DNA of 64,000 nt from an uncultured Lachnospiraceae bacterium (GTDB taxonomy: Bacteria; Bacillota; Clostridia; Lachnospirales; Lachnospiraceae), in assembly GCA_910587715.1 (NCBI GenBank), contig CAJUMV010000021.1:1-64000 (forward strand), given 5' to 3'. The translations under genes were made by a program, and so were the position numbers. How positions within the stretch are numbered: position 1 is the first letter of the stretch; each line of letters starts with the position of its first letter. Positions 16,912 to 25,560 of this stretch are shown here, in pieces. The notes below the pieces were generated by a model that made no database searches, was not told the origin of the DNA, and saw only the letters and a list, made by a program, of their open reading frames with translations.

Positions 16912-19764
16912 ATGAGCGGTAAAAAGACAGTGATCGGTCTGCTGGCACATGTGGATGCAGGGAAGACAACTTTGGCGGAGCGTATGCTCTATATGGCGGG
17001 AGAGATCAGAAATCCCGGTCGTGTGGATCACAGGGATACGTTTCTGGATACGGATGCGCAGGAGCGGGAGCGGGGTATCACCATCTTTTCCAAGCAGGCG
17101 CGTTTTTCATGGAAGGACTGTGAAGTGACGCTTATGGATACGCCGGGGCACGTGGACTTCTCGGCGGAGATGGAGCGGACGCTGCAGGTACTGGACTGTG
17201 CGGTGCTCATTATAAACGGCGCAGATGGGGTGCAGAGCCACACACTGACTTTGTGGAGGCTTCTGGAGCGTTACCGTGTGCCTGTTTTTGTTTTTATTAA
17301 CAAGATGGACCAGCCGGGGACGGACAGGGCGCATCTGCTTTCGGGCGTGCAGAAAGAGCTGGACGGGCGCTGTGTGTCTTTTGTGTGCCCGGGCGGGGTG
17401 CGGACGGATGAATTTTATGAAAACATAGCGGTCTGCGATGAGACGCTGCTGGAGAGGTATCTGGAGCGGATGGAGCAGGGAGCGGCAGGACAGGGGCAAT
17501 CGGCGGACGTGTCACAGGGCGGGCAGCCCCCGGTGAGCGACGAAGAGATTGCGTCATTGGCAGAGAAACGGAAACTGTTTCCCTGCTTTTTCGGTTCCGC
17601 TCTGCACGGGGACGGCGTGGAGGCATTGCTCGATGCGCTTCTGGCATATGCGCCTTCACCAAAGTACGGGGAAGCGTTCGGCGCGCGTGTCTTTAAGATT
17701 ACGAGGGATCCGCAGGGAAACCGGCTGACGCATGTCAAAGTGACGGGAGGGAGTCTTAAGGTCAAGCAGACGATAACGACGACGCATGGACGGGACGGGG
17801 CTGGGACGGATGAAGTGGAATTGCCGAAAGGGGGAGGAACGGGCGCGCCGGCAAAATCGGGCAGACCGGATGGAGCGGCGGGCGCCTGCGTGGAAAAAAT
17901 TGACCAGATCCGTCAATATTCCGGGGAGAAATACGTGGCGGTGCAGGAGGCGGAAGCCGGGAGTATATGTGCCCTTCTTGGACCGGAACACACTTTTTGC
18001 GGGCAGGGTTTGGGTGTGGAGAGGGAGAGCGTGCTGCCTGTCTTGGAACCGGTAATGACTTATAGGGTTAATTTGCCGGAAGACTGCGATATCCATGAGA
18101 TATACAAAAAGTTATGTAAACTTGAAGAGGAGGAGCCCCAGCTTCACCTCGTGAGACAGGAACAGAGCGGGGAACTCCATGTCCGGCTGATGGGTGAGGT
18201 GCAGATTGAGATTTTAAGGAAGCTGATTTTCGAGCGGTTCGGCGTGGAGGCGGACTTTGACGAGGGGAGCGTTCTCTACAAGGAAACGATTGCGGATGTG
18301 GCGGAGGGGGTAGGGCATTTTGAACCGCTTCGCCATTATGCGGAGGTGCATCTGATTTTGGAGCCGGGGGAGCGGGGCAGCGGTCTTACGTTCCGAAGCT
18401 GTTTAAGCGAGGATAAGCTGGACCGGAACTGGCAGAGACTGATTTTGACCCATCTGGAGGAGAAGACGCACCTCGGCGTGCTGACCGGCTCACCGATCAC
18501 GGATATGCAGATTACGCTGGCGGCGGGGAAATCCCATGTGAAGCATACGGAGGGCGGCGATTTTAGGCAGGCGACTTACCGCGCGCTCAGGCAGGGGCTT
18601 TGCCGCGCGGGGAGCGTGCTCTTAGAGCCTGTCTATGCTTTTCGCATGGAACTGCCCGCCCTGTTTGTGGGGCGGGCCATGACGGACGTGCAGGCGATGA
18701 GCGGACGCTTTGACGCGCCGGAGACGGCAGGCGAGGAGGCGGTGCTTAAAGGCACGGTGCCTGTCTCCGAGTTTGGCGGCTACCAGACGAAGCTGCTCGC
18801 CTATACCGGGGGAAAAGGGCGGCTGTTTACGAGACTGCAGGGCTATGAGCCATGCCATAACACGGATGAGGTTGTGGAACAGATTGGTTACGAGGCGGAA
18901 CATGATACGCAGAATCCGTGCGGTTCCGTGTTCTGTGCCCACGGCGCGGGATTTGTGGTGGAGTGGGACCGGATAGAGGCGTACATGCATCTGGAGCCGG
19001 TGCTGAAACCGGGGTGGCGGCTGTCGGACGGCAGCCTTTACGGCGTGGATAATGAAAACGACCAAGATGGTCAATATTCCTGGTACGGACAAGGCGGCGC
19101 CGGGGATAACGAGTCAGGAAACGGCGCCGGAGCGGGTGATTTTGCGGAACGCTATGCGAAACGGTCCGCTGATTGCAAGTCGACGGTTGACTTTATAGGT
19201 CAAGACGAGGTGGAGGAAATCTTCGCGCGTACTTTCGGCACAAAGGAGCCGAAAAAGCAGGGATGGGCACGAACAATCCGCCCCAAGGCGGCTGCGCCCG
19301 CTGAAGTCGAATACCGCGGCGGGCAGACGAGACAGGAGGAGTATCTTCTGGTGGACGGTTACAACATTATCTTTGCGTGGGAGGAACTGAGCAGTCTGGC
19401 AAAGTCGGATTTAAATGCGGCACGGTGCAGGCTCATGGATATCCTCTGCAACTATCAGGCTTATCGCAAAATGCATCTGATTCTGGTCTTTGACGCATAC
19501 CGTGTGAAGGGAAACCCCGGCAACGTGGAGCATTACCATAATATAGACGTGGTCTACACGAAGGAGGCGGAGACGGCGGATCAGTATATCGAGAAGGTGA
19601 CCCATGAGATGAGCCGGAAAAACCACCGTGTGCGGGTGGCGACTTCCGACGGGCTTGAGCAGATTATCATTATGGGAGCGGGCGCGATCCGGGCTTCCGC
19701 GAGGGAGCTTCTCGAGGAGGTAAGGGCGGCGGAGAAGGAGATGCGGGAGAACTATATTAATTGA
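16912..19764 (+). CDS. Tet(M)-like ribosomal GTPase fused to NYN (Rae1/YacP) nuclease
   Basis: A 950-residue fusion. Residues 1-660 match translational GTPases of the tetracycline ribosomal protection type: G1 AHVDAGKTTL, G3 DTPGHVDF, G4 INKMDQPG, then EF-G-like domains II-V. A Gly/Asn-rich linker (about 720-740) leads to a C-terminal NYN domain (about 805-950) with LVDGYNIIFAW, LVFDAYRVKG and VATSDGLEQ, as in YacP/Rae1, a ribosome-associated endonuclease. Start ATG 16912 follows CGGGGG. An upstream ATG (16867) lies inside a hairpin and is unlikely. A ribosome-rescue or mRNA-cleaving role at the A site is inference. Tetracycline resistance is possible but unproven. Confidence 0.85.
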   Translation: MSGKKTVIGLLAHVDAGKTTLAERMLYMAGEIRNPGRVDHRDTFLDTDAQERERGITIFSKQARFSWKDCEVTLMDTPGHVDFSAEMERTLQVLDCAVLIINGADGVQSHTLTLWRLLERYRVPVFVFINKMDQPGTDRAHLLSGVQKELDGRCVSFVCPGGVRTDEFYENIAVCDETLLERYLERMEQGAAGQGQSADVSQGGQPPVSDEEIASLAEKRKLFPCFFGSALHGDGVEALLDALLAYAPSPKYGEAFGARVFKITRDPQGNRLTHVKVTGGSLKVKQTITTTHGRDGAGTDEVELPKGGGTGAPAKSGRPDGAAGACVEKIDQIRQYSGEKYVAVQEAEAGSICALLGPEHTFCGQGLGVERESVLPVLEPVMTYRVNLPEDCDIHEIYKKLCKLEEEEPQLHLVRQEQSGELHVRLMGEVQIEILRKLIFERFGVEADFDEGSVLYKETIADVAEGVGHFEPLRHYAEVHLILEPGERGSGLTFRSCLSEDKLDRNWQRLILTHLEEKTHLGVLTGSPITDMQITLAAGKSHVKHTEGGDFRQATYRALRQGLCRAGSVLLEPVYAFRMELPALFVGRAMTDVQAMSGRFDAPETAGEEAVLKGTVPVSEFGGYQTKLLAYTGGKGRLFTRLQGYEPCHNTDEVVEQIGYEAEHDTQNPCGSVFCAHGAGFVVEWDRIEAYMHLEPVLKPGWRLSDGSLYGVDNENDQDGQYSWYGQGGAGDNESGNGAGAGDFAERYAKRSADCKSTVDFIGQDEVEEIFARTFGTKEPKKQGWARTIRPKAAAPAEVEYRGGQTRQEEYLLVDGYNIIFAWEELSSLAKSDLNAARCRLMDILCNYQAYRKMHLILVFDAYRVKGNPGNVEHYHNIDVVYTKEAETADQYIEKVTHEMSRKNHRVRVATSDGLEQIIIMGAGAIRASARELLEEVRAAEKEMRENYIN
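18111..18122 (+). repeat. Dispersed 12-mer GTTATGTAAACT (in CDS)
   Basis: Exact copy inside the Tet-like GTPase gene, flanked by AAAAA and TGAAG. Encodes Leu-Cys-Lys-Leu context, so it is tolerated within coding sequence. Confidence 0.6.
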
Positions 19765-19774
19765 CAGTTGTAGG

Positions 19775-19894
19775 GCATAAGCAGGCTTGAAATGCTTCGC
19801 ATTCCAAGCTCGCGTTGCTCGCCATAAACCGCCGCAGGCAGTCTTGCATACGAGTATGTAGCCTGTCTTTGTCGTTTTCTGACTCTGCTTATGC
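19775..19894. repeat. Inverted-repeat element related to the MITE-like family
   Basis: GCATAAGCAG (19775-19784) is complementary to CTGCTTATGC (19885-19894). Between them are further short palindromes, including CATAC-GA-GTATG. The outer block TTGTAGGGCATAAGCAGG resembles the subterminal block of the elements at 9660 and 31218, but the AATTGCGAAAC termini are missing. It occupies most of the 232-base gap after the GTPase gene, which holds no ORF. Confidence 0.45.
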
Positions 19895-19996
19895 GCGGAT
19901 ATTTAAGATTTTTATAAGAAATCCCACGACTTTTTTATAAGGACTTATTTTTAAGATAAGTGCAGGCTTAAAGGAAAAAGGGGGTAAGATTTTCAG

Positions 19997-20695
19997 ATGG
20001 ATGCATGTGTGCTTGTGGTGGACGATGACAGAGAGATTGTGCGGGCGATCGCTCTTCTGCTGGAAAAGGAAGGCTACCGCGTGCTGAAGGCTTATGACGG
20101 CATGGAGGCATTGCGGATTCTGGCGGAACAGGAGGTGCAGCTTATCATCATGGACGTGATGATGCCGAAACTGGATGGGCTGTCCGCCATGATGAAGATC
20201 AGGGAGAGGAAGAACCTGCCGATTATTGTGCTCAGCGCGAAGACGGAGGACACGGACAAGATCTTAGGGCTCTCTATGGGGGCGGACGACTATGTGGCGA
20301 AGCCTTTCAATCCGCAGGAACTGGCGGCACGGGTGAAAAGCCAGCTTCGCAGGTACACAATGCTGGGCGGCATCAACGCGCCAAATGAGGCGGACGAGAT
20401 CGTAAACGGCAGACTCTGTTACCGCCTTCGGGAACGCACGCTCTATGCGGACGGGGAGCCGGTCAGACTGACCGCCACGGAGACGAAGATCATGGAGCTT
20501 CTGATGAAAAACAGGGGGCGCATCTTCCCGGCGGAGGAGATTTACGAGAGAGTCTGGGAGGAACCGTCCTTTGCGCCGGAGAACACGGTGATGGTGCACA
20601 TCAGGCACATCCGGGAGAAAATCGAACTCAATCCGAAAGAGCCAGAATATATAAAGGTGGTGTGGGGCATTGGATACAAGATGGAAAAAAAGTAA
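19997..20695 (+). CDS. OmpR-family response regulator
   Basis: A 232-residue two-component regulator. The receiver domain (1-115) has acidic pocket VVDDD, phospho-acceptor Asp in IIMDVMMPKLDG (about residue 52), Thr/Ser in VLSAKTED and Lys in VAKPFNP. The C-terminal winged helix (about 130-230) has the RLTATETKIMELLMKNRGR and TVMVHIRHIREKIE elements of the OmpR/VanR type. GGGGGTAAG precedes ATG. It overlaps the sensor kinase by 26 bases. Targets are unknown. The downstream S41 peptidase lipoprotein suggests a cell-envelope role. Confidence 0.93.
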   Translation: MDACVLVVDDDREIVRAIALLLEKEGYRVLKAYDGMEALRILAEQEVQLIIMDVMMPKLDGLSAMMKIRERKNLPIIVLSAKTEDTDKILGLSMGADDYVAKPFNPQELAARVKSQLRRYTMLGGINAPNEADEIVNGRLCYRLRERTLYADGEPVRLTATETKIMELLMKNRGRIFPAEEIYERVWEEPSFAPENTVMVHIRHIREKIELNPKEPEYIKVVWGIGYKMEKK

Positions 20696-23327
20696 GGCGA
20701 TAGGCAGTTCGCTGGCTTTTGCGGCGGGATTGACCATGATGGTCATTCAACTGGTTCCCGCGGTAAGCATGGTGTCGGCATTTGGTGTGGATGTCTTTGA
20801 GGGGCAGGCGGACTATCAGGAGAGCGGGGATTTTCGGATTCTGATCAGCAACAGACTCTCGGATCTGCTCGGGGTGGCAACCGGCGGAAGAACATATGCC
20901 GGATATAACCCGGATTCCACGGGTCCGGCATACAAGTATGCGGATAAATCCTACGTGGAGTGGGAGGACCGGTTCTTAAATGAGACGACTGTGGTGCAGG
21001 AGGAGGCTGTCGTGGAGGAGTCTGCGGCTTATACGTCAGATGCCGTCGGCGGGCTGGCGACTCTGGAGGACTTTGACGGCAATTTTGACGACTATCAGGA
21101 ATATCTGATAGAGCAGCAGGCACATTATGATGAGATTGCGGCAGAAGCAGGCTTTCGAGACGTGGATGATTATGATGTTTATTATGGATATGGCGGCGGA
21201 TACAGCGGCGGCGGGGATCAAGAGAGTGTGGATGCCTATATGTCGGACATGGCGCAGAACAAAAACCTCCGCTATGCGGTAATCTATCAGAACAAACTGC
21301 TGTATTCCAACATTGACGACTTTGCGGACAAAGCGGGGGAGGAGTGGAAGGGAGAGGACTTTTCCAAATCACTTGACGCGGAAGCGTATAACTTTACCCT
21401 CTGGTACAACAGGGCTGGCGACGGCAAAGTGCAGATCGAGAAGGACGGCTACGAGGAAGATGTGTACGGCGATGGCGTCTACAGCGACAGGAGCCGCTGG
21501 CAGGTACCCGGGTATGCGAACTTTACGATGGGAGAGTCTGCAAAGGATGCGGTGGTCTTTCTGGCGGCGGCAAAATATCCCCAGCTCTATCTGGTGAGTG
21601 AGGATGGGCGAAGCGGCGCCACACAGTATGGCGGCAGACTCTACCGTATACGGTGGAATACTATATATTTGGCAAGCGCCGTAGAACGGATTAAAATTTT
21701 TATGGGAATCGGCGTACTCCTGCTGGCGGTCGGTCTTTTTATGCGGAAGAGCAGAAGGCAGGCGGTAGAATGGATTGCGGATTTACTGGCAAAAATCTGT
21801 CTGGAAATCAAGCTCGCGGCTTTGCTTGTTCTGACCATTCTCTTTATGGGAATGGGCGGGGATGTGCTCGGGCAGTTCGTCTGGTGGATCAGAAACGGGC
21901 TGGGGTATTATCACTGGAGCGGCGATTACATCTACGAGATGAAAAGAATGATAGAGGCAGGCGGCTATCTGGCGCTCTGGTTCTGGCTCATTTATCTGGT
22001 CGTTCTGGACTGGCGGATGAATGGGAAACGGCAGAAGAAACCGGTTTTTGATCTGCTCAAAATGAAGGATTTGATATACCCGGTCCAGAAAAGACTGGTG
22101 AGGAGACAGCGCAACACACTGATTGCGGAAATTTGCCTGCTTTTGCTGTTTGCGGGGGCGGTCTGTGCGCTCTGGATGCTGCAGGGGGAACTGGTCAATT
22201 GGATTTCGGGCGGATACGGTTACAATTATGCGTATGAAACGGATGTATATGAAGCGGTGGCGGAGGATATGGGTTATCCCTTCCATATGAGATATGCCTA
22301 CATGCTGATGGCGGAGGTCATATTTGGCGCACTGTTTGTCTTTACCGCGATTACTGTCGCGGGTTTAAAGAAAAACCGTCGTCTGGCGGTAGATATCGGT
22401 ATGCTCACAGACCGGATTCTGGCGGTGCGGGAAGGAGAGCTTTCCGGGGAACTGGTATTGTCCGAGGGCACCGATCTGCAGGAAGCGGCGGACAGTTTGA
22501 ACCAGATACAGAAGGGTATGGAGACGGCGCTCAGGGAACAGGTGAAGAGCGAGCGGATGAAGGTGGAACTGGTGACCAACGTTTCTCACGATATCAAGAC
22601 ACCTCTCACTTCGATTATCAGTTATGTGGAACTTTTGAGACAGGAGGAGAATCTGCCCCAGCACGTCAAAGAATACGTGCAGATTTTAGGGGAAAAGTCC
22701 GAGCGGCTGAGAAACATTGTGCAGGATGTGTTTGAGATCAGCAAGGCGGCGTCCGGGCAGCTGCCGATTCAGATGGAAACGCTGGATATGGGCAAACTGT
22801 TGAGACAGACTCTTGCAGACATGAATGACCAGATTAGTCAAAGTACCCTTGTGATGCGCACGACCATCCCGGAGACGCCGGTGACTGTGCTGGCGGACGG
22901 ACAGAGACTTTACCGGGTGTTCCAGAACCTTTTGCAGAACGCGCTGCGCTACTCACTGGAAGGTTCCAGAGTTTATCTGACATTGACTGAAGAGGTCGGA
23001 CAGGCGGTAGTGCGCGTCAAAAATACCTCAAGCGTGGAGCTTTCGGAAGGCAAGGACTTTACCGAGCGGTTTGTGCGCGGCGACGAGAGCCGTACCGACG
23101 GCGGCAGCGGGCTTGGGCTTTCCATTGCGAGAAGCTTTACGGAGGCATGCGGCGGAAAGCTGACCGTGGAGACGGACGCGGACCTGTTTACGGTGACCGT
23201 GCGGTTTGACAGAGCGGGGAATGCGCCCGGACGGGGAGAAGATTCTTTCGTAACGGCAGGAGCATCCGAGTCGGGGCTGACAGGCAGCAGGGGGACGACT
23301 ACGCCGGAGGAGGTGGAGTCGGTATGA
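20670..23327 (+). CDS. Sensor histidine kinase with large extracellular domain
   Basis: An 885-residue kinase, partner of the preceding regulator. One N-terminal helix (about 10-35), an acidic Tyr/Gly-rich external domain (about 40-330), then several more helices (about 335-355, 380-410, 430-450, 490-515, 555-575). DHp phospho-His lies in VSHDIKTPLTSIISY (about 638). The ATPase has the N box FQNLLQNALRYS and G box GGSGLGLSIARSF. The likely start is TTG 20670 inside the regulator gene, giving coupled translation, although the binding site is weak. Its stop overlaps the next ATG. Confidence 0.9.
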   Translation: MDTRWKKSKAIGSSLAFAAGLTMMVIQLVPAVSMVSAFGVDVFEGQADYQESGDFRILISNRLSDLLGVATGGRTYAGYNPDSTGPAYKYADKSYVEWEDRFLNETTVVQEEAVVEESAAYTSDAVGGLATLEDFDGNFDDYQEYLIEQQAHYDEIAAEAGFRDVDDYDVYYGYGGGYSGGGDQESVDAYMSDMAQNKNLRYAVIYQNKLLYSNIDDFADKAGEEWKGEDFSKSLDAEAYNFTLWYNRAGDGKVQIEKDGYEEDVYGDGVYSDRSRWQVPGYANFTMGESAKDAVVFLAAAKYPQLYLVSEDGRSGATQYGGRLYRIRWNTIYLASAVERIKIFMGIGVLLLAVGLFMRKSRRQAVEWIADLLAKICLEIKLAALLVLTILFMGMGGDVLGQFVWWIRNGLGYYHWSGDYIYEMKRMIEAGGYLALWFWLIYLVVLDWRMNGKRQKKPVFDLLKMKDLIYPVQKRLVRRQRNTLIAEICLLLLFAGAVCALWMLQGELVNWISGGYGYNYAYETDVYEAVAEDMGYPFHMRYAYMLMAEVIFGALFVFTAITVAGLKKNRRLAVDIGMLTDRILAVREGELSGELVLSEGTDLQEAADSLNQIQKGMETALREQVKSERMKVELVTNVSHDIKTPLTSIISYVELLRQEENLPQHVKEYVQILGEKSERLRNIVQDVFEISKAASGQLPIQMETLDMGKLLRQTLADMNDQISQSTLVMRTTIPETPVTVLADGQRLYRVFQNLLQNALRYSLEGSRVYLTLTEEVGQAVVRVKNTSSVELSEGKDFTERFVRGDESRTDGGSGLGLSIARSFTEACGGKLTVETDADLFTVTVRFDRAGNAPGRGEDSFVTAGASESGLTGSRGTTTPEEVESV

Positions 23328-24850
23328 GAAAGAAGAGAGCATGGCTGGGCGGCATCTGCCTCGGATTAAGCGTGGCGGTGGCGGCATGTGGGACGGATGG
23401 GCAAAATGTCGGTGCGCGGGAAACCACGGACATTCAGAGCGTGCAGGAGGGACTGGACACAGAAGTCGCGCAGGACAGACAGGATGCGCAGACAGCGCAA
23501 GGTGTGCAGGAGACAGAAGGCACAGAAAATGTGCAGAACACATCAGCCATACAGGATTTACAAGAGACGACAGGCACGCAGAACGAAGAAGCCCTCAGAG
23601 AGCAGGTTCTTTCGGAGATGACCGACGGACAGAAAAACTGGATGGGCGGTCTCTCCAAGGAGCAGCGGCTTGCGGATTTTGAGAGCCTGTGCGAGGGCTT
23701 GCGGGACAATTACCCCTATGTGAAGCTGGCTGCACGGCAGGTCGGGGCGGATCTGGATGCACTGGAAACAGAGTATCGGTCAAAGGTGGAACAGTGTGAG
23801 AATGACGATGCCTTTTTCTATGTGTTAAAGGATTTTGTCGGGACATTTTCCTACACGGGACATCTGGCGCTCTGGGGACGGCGCTACGAGAGTGAGCTTG
23901 CGGACCAACGTGAATATGTTGAAAAGTCGGGAGGAGAAGAGCGAGAGCGGCTGGAGCCGTATCTCAGGACGTTGGACAATCCCGTATCTCATAGGACATA
24001 TGCTTCCATGACAAAGTATTATCAGGAAATAGACTGCAGGATGGAAGAGAAGCGTGCCGAGGAAAACGGCGGCGCGCGCGGAGAATCTGCAGAGGCAGCC
24101 GGAGAAACTGCCGCGGTGGAGGAAGCGATGCCGGCAAATGTGGAGACGAAGATTCTGGAGCCCGGAAAGACCGCCTATGTTTTCATCGACGCATTTGATC
24201 AGAAACAGATGGGGACTGACCGTGAAATACTGCTGCCCTTTTATGAGAAAGTTAAGGATTATGAAAATCTAATCATTGATATTACAAATAATTTAGGCGG
24301 CAGTATGTGGTATTTTGATGAGCTGGTGGCAGCGCCTCTGATCAAGGAAACGCTGACGGTGCCGGGATATCAGCTCTTTAAGGGCGGGGAGAACAACGAA
24401 ACTTTCCTTCGGATAAAGAAGGGTGTCGCGTCCGGGCTGTATCAGCCGGTTAGCGAACTTCCGGCGATGCCAAAGCTGAATCCGGAAGACGCCGCGGACT
24501 GCGACTGGTTTTTGCGGGAGGACTATACGGTGAAACCCTCGGGAGCCGGATTTGACGGGAAGATATGGCTGCTGGTGAGCGAAAACAATTATTCTTCCTC
24601 CGAGTATGCGGCGATGTTTTCCAAGGCGAGCGGCTTTGCCACGCTGGTTGGCAGGAGGACGAGCGGGGACGGAATCGGCACAAATCCGGCTTACCTGATT
24701 TTACCAAACAGCGGTCTGGTGGTGCAGTACAGCCCTATGTGCGGGGTGACGGTGGACGGCGCGGGGAGTGAGGAGCACGGGACAGAGCCGGATATTGTGA
24801 GTCCTGACGGGGAGAGCGCGCTGGAGACATGTCTGAAGCAGATTGGATAG
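23324..24850 (+). CDS. S41-family peptidase lipoprotein
   Basis: A 508-residue exported lipoprotein. Its signal peptide ends in a lipobox (VAVAACG, Cys about 22). A Gln/Thr-rich linker of about 70 residues (tails with DIQSVQEG, TAQGVQET) precedes the folded part. Near the C-terminus, NNYSSSEYAAMFSK and VGRRTSGDGIGTNPAYLILPN match the S41 (C-terminal processing/tricorn-like) peptidase core, with the catalytic Ser likely in the SSSE stretch, and IDITNNLGGSMWYF before it. ATG overlaps the kinase stop. It is probably the output or signal-processing partner of the two-component pair. Confidence 0.85.
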   Translation: MRKKRAWLGGICLGLSVAVAACGTDGQNVGARETTDIQSVQEGLDTEVAQDRQDAQTAQGVQETEGTENVQNTSAIQDLQETTGTQNEEALREQVLSEMTDGQKNWMGGLSKEQRLADFESLCEGLRDNYPYVKLAARQVGADLDALETEYRSKVEQCENDDAFFYVLKDFVGTFSYTGHLALWGRRYESELADQREYVEKSGGEERERLEPYLRTLDNPVSHRTYASMTKYYQEIDCRMEEKRAEENGGARGESAEAAGETAAVEEAMPANVETKILEPGKTAYVFIDAFDQKQMGTDREILLPFYEKVKDYENLIIDITNNLGGSMWYFDELVAAPLIKETLTVPGYQLFKGGENNETFLRIKKGVASGLYQPVSELPAMPKLNPEDAADCDWFLREDYTVKPSGAGFDGKIWLLVSENNYSSSEYAAMFSKASGFATLVGRRTSGDGIGTNPAYLILPNSGLVVQYSPMCGVTVDGAGSEEHGTEPDIVSPDGESALETCLKQIG

Positions 24851-24876
24851 GTGAAATCAAAAAGTTTCACGTTGTG

Positions 24877-24918
24877 TTGACGTTGCCTGCAGGAATGAGT
24901 ATACTAAAACATATACTC
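24877..24918 (+). promoter_or_regulatory. Toxin-antitoxin promoter and operator
   Basis: TTGACG (24877-24882), 17-base spacer, TATACT (24900-24905). An inverted repeat GAGTATA-N8-TATACTC (24897-24918) overlaps the -10 box, as expected for autorepression by a RelB/DinJ-type antitoxin. A second inverted repeat GTGAAA-N8-TTTCAC lies at 24851-24870. Confidence 0.7.
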
Positions 24919-24941
24919 TTTATGAAAAGGAGACGATCGGC

Positions 24942-25235
24942 ATGGCAAAGACCGCAAATATTAATATTAGAATCGACCCTGACACAAAAACAAGTGCAGA
25001 AGAACTTTTTTCCAGTTTTGGAATTACAATCACAGATGCAATCAATATCTTTCTTCGGAAATCCATTATGGAGGGAGGTTTACCCTTTGATATGAAACAG
25101 CCGCGCTATAACGTAGAGACAGAGGCAGCTATGAGTGAAGCGAGGGCTATTATGAAAGGGACGATAAAAGCAAAGCGTTATCCCGATGCGCATACACTTT
25201 TTGAAGAACTGGATGCGGAAGAGGAGAACGAGTGA
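24942..25235 (+). CDS. RelB/DinJ-family antitoxin
   Basis: A 97-residue antitoxin. The N-terminal ribbon-helix-helix (MAKTANINIRIDPDTKTSAEELFSSFG..., ITDAINIFLRKSI) is the DNA-binding dimer typical of DinJ. The acidic C-terminal tail (TLFEELDAEEENE) would wrap the toxin. It should neutralise the adjacent toxin and repress the operon through the palindrome at 24897-24918. AAAAGGAGACG precedes ATG, and the last four bases overlap the toxin start. Confidence 0.92.
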   Translation: MAKTANINIRIDPDTKTSAEELFSSFGITITDAINIFLRKSIMEGGLPFDMKQPRYNVETEAAMSEARAIMKGTIKAKRYPDAHTLFEELDAEEENE

Positions 25236-25513
25236 TGCTGGAATTGGTGACGACGGGACAATTCCGAAAGGATTATAAGCGTGTGAAAAAAATGGGCTAT
25301 GACACGGAATTGCTGGAAGAAGTAATAAATAATCTTCTGCAGGAGAAACCTTTGGAGGAACACTATCGAGACCATCGGTTAGCAGGAAATTATCTGGGTT
25401 TTCGTGAATGTCATATTTTGCCGGATTGGCTTTTGATTTATGCTGTCGATAAGAAACAATTGATATTGACGGCTTCAAGAACGGGGACACATGCAGATTT
25501 ATTCTCAAAATAA
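25232..25513 (+). CDS. YafQ/RelE-type mRNA interferase toxin
   Basis: A 93-residue toxin of the RelE/YafQ fold, which cleaves mRNA in the ribosomal A site. Family features are QFRKDYKRVKKMGYD near the start, LEEHYRDHRLAGNYLGFRECHILPDWLLIY with the His and Asp residues used in YafQ catalysis (H..DH, HILPDWLLIY), and a C-terminal ASRTGTHADLF. ATG overlaps the antitoxin stop. The pair appears intact and autonomous. The convergent hybrid-kinase gene begins its terminator 18 bases further on. Confidence 0.92.
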   Translation: MMLELVTTGQFRKDYKRVKKMGYDTELLEEVINNLLQEKPLEEHYRDHRLAGNYLGFRECHILPDWLLIYAVDKKQLILTASRTGTHADLFSK

Positions 25514-25530
25514 AATGCAAAGATTATAAT

Positions 25531-25560
25531 AAAGCAGGGAGCCATCATGCCCCCTGCTTT
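25531..25560. terminator. Bidirectional terminator between toxin and kinase-DegV genes
   Basis: AAAGCAGGG and CCCTGCTTT form a 9-bp stem around a 12-base loop, with A/T-rich sequence on each side. It lies between convergent genes, and its arms include the last five codons and stop of the minus-strand kinase gene. Confidence 0.7.

Noticed and set aside
16912..19764. Straightforward tetracycline resistance gene
   Set aside because: The fused nuclease domain and lack of a mobile context make a housekeeping ribosome role at least as likely.
19775..19894. Rho-independent terminator for the GTPase gene
   Set aside because: The 10-bp arms are 100 bases apart with no T-run. It is better seen as a degenerate repeat.
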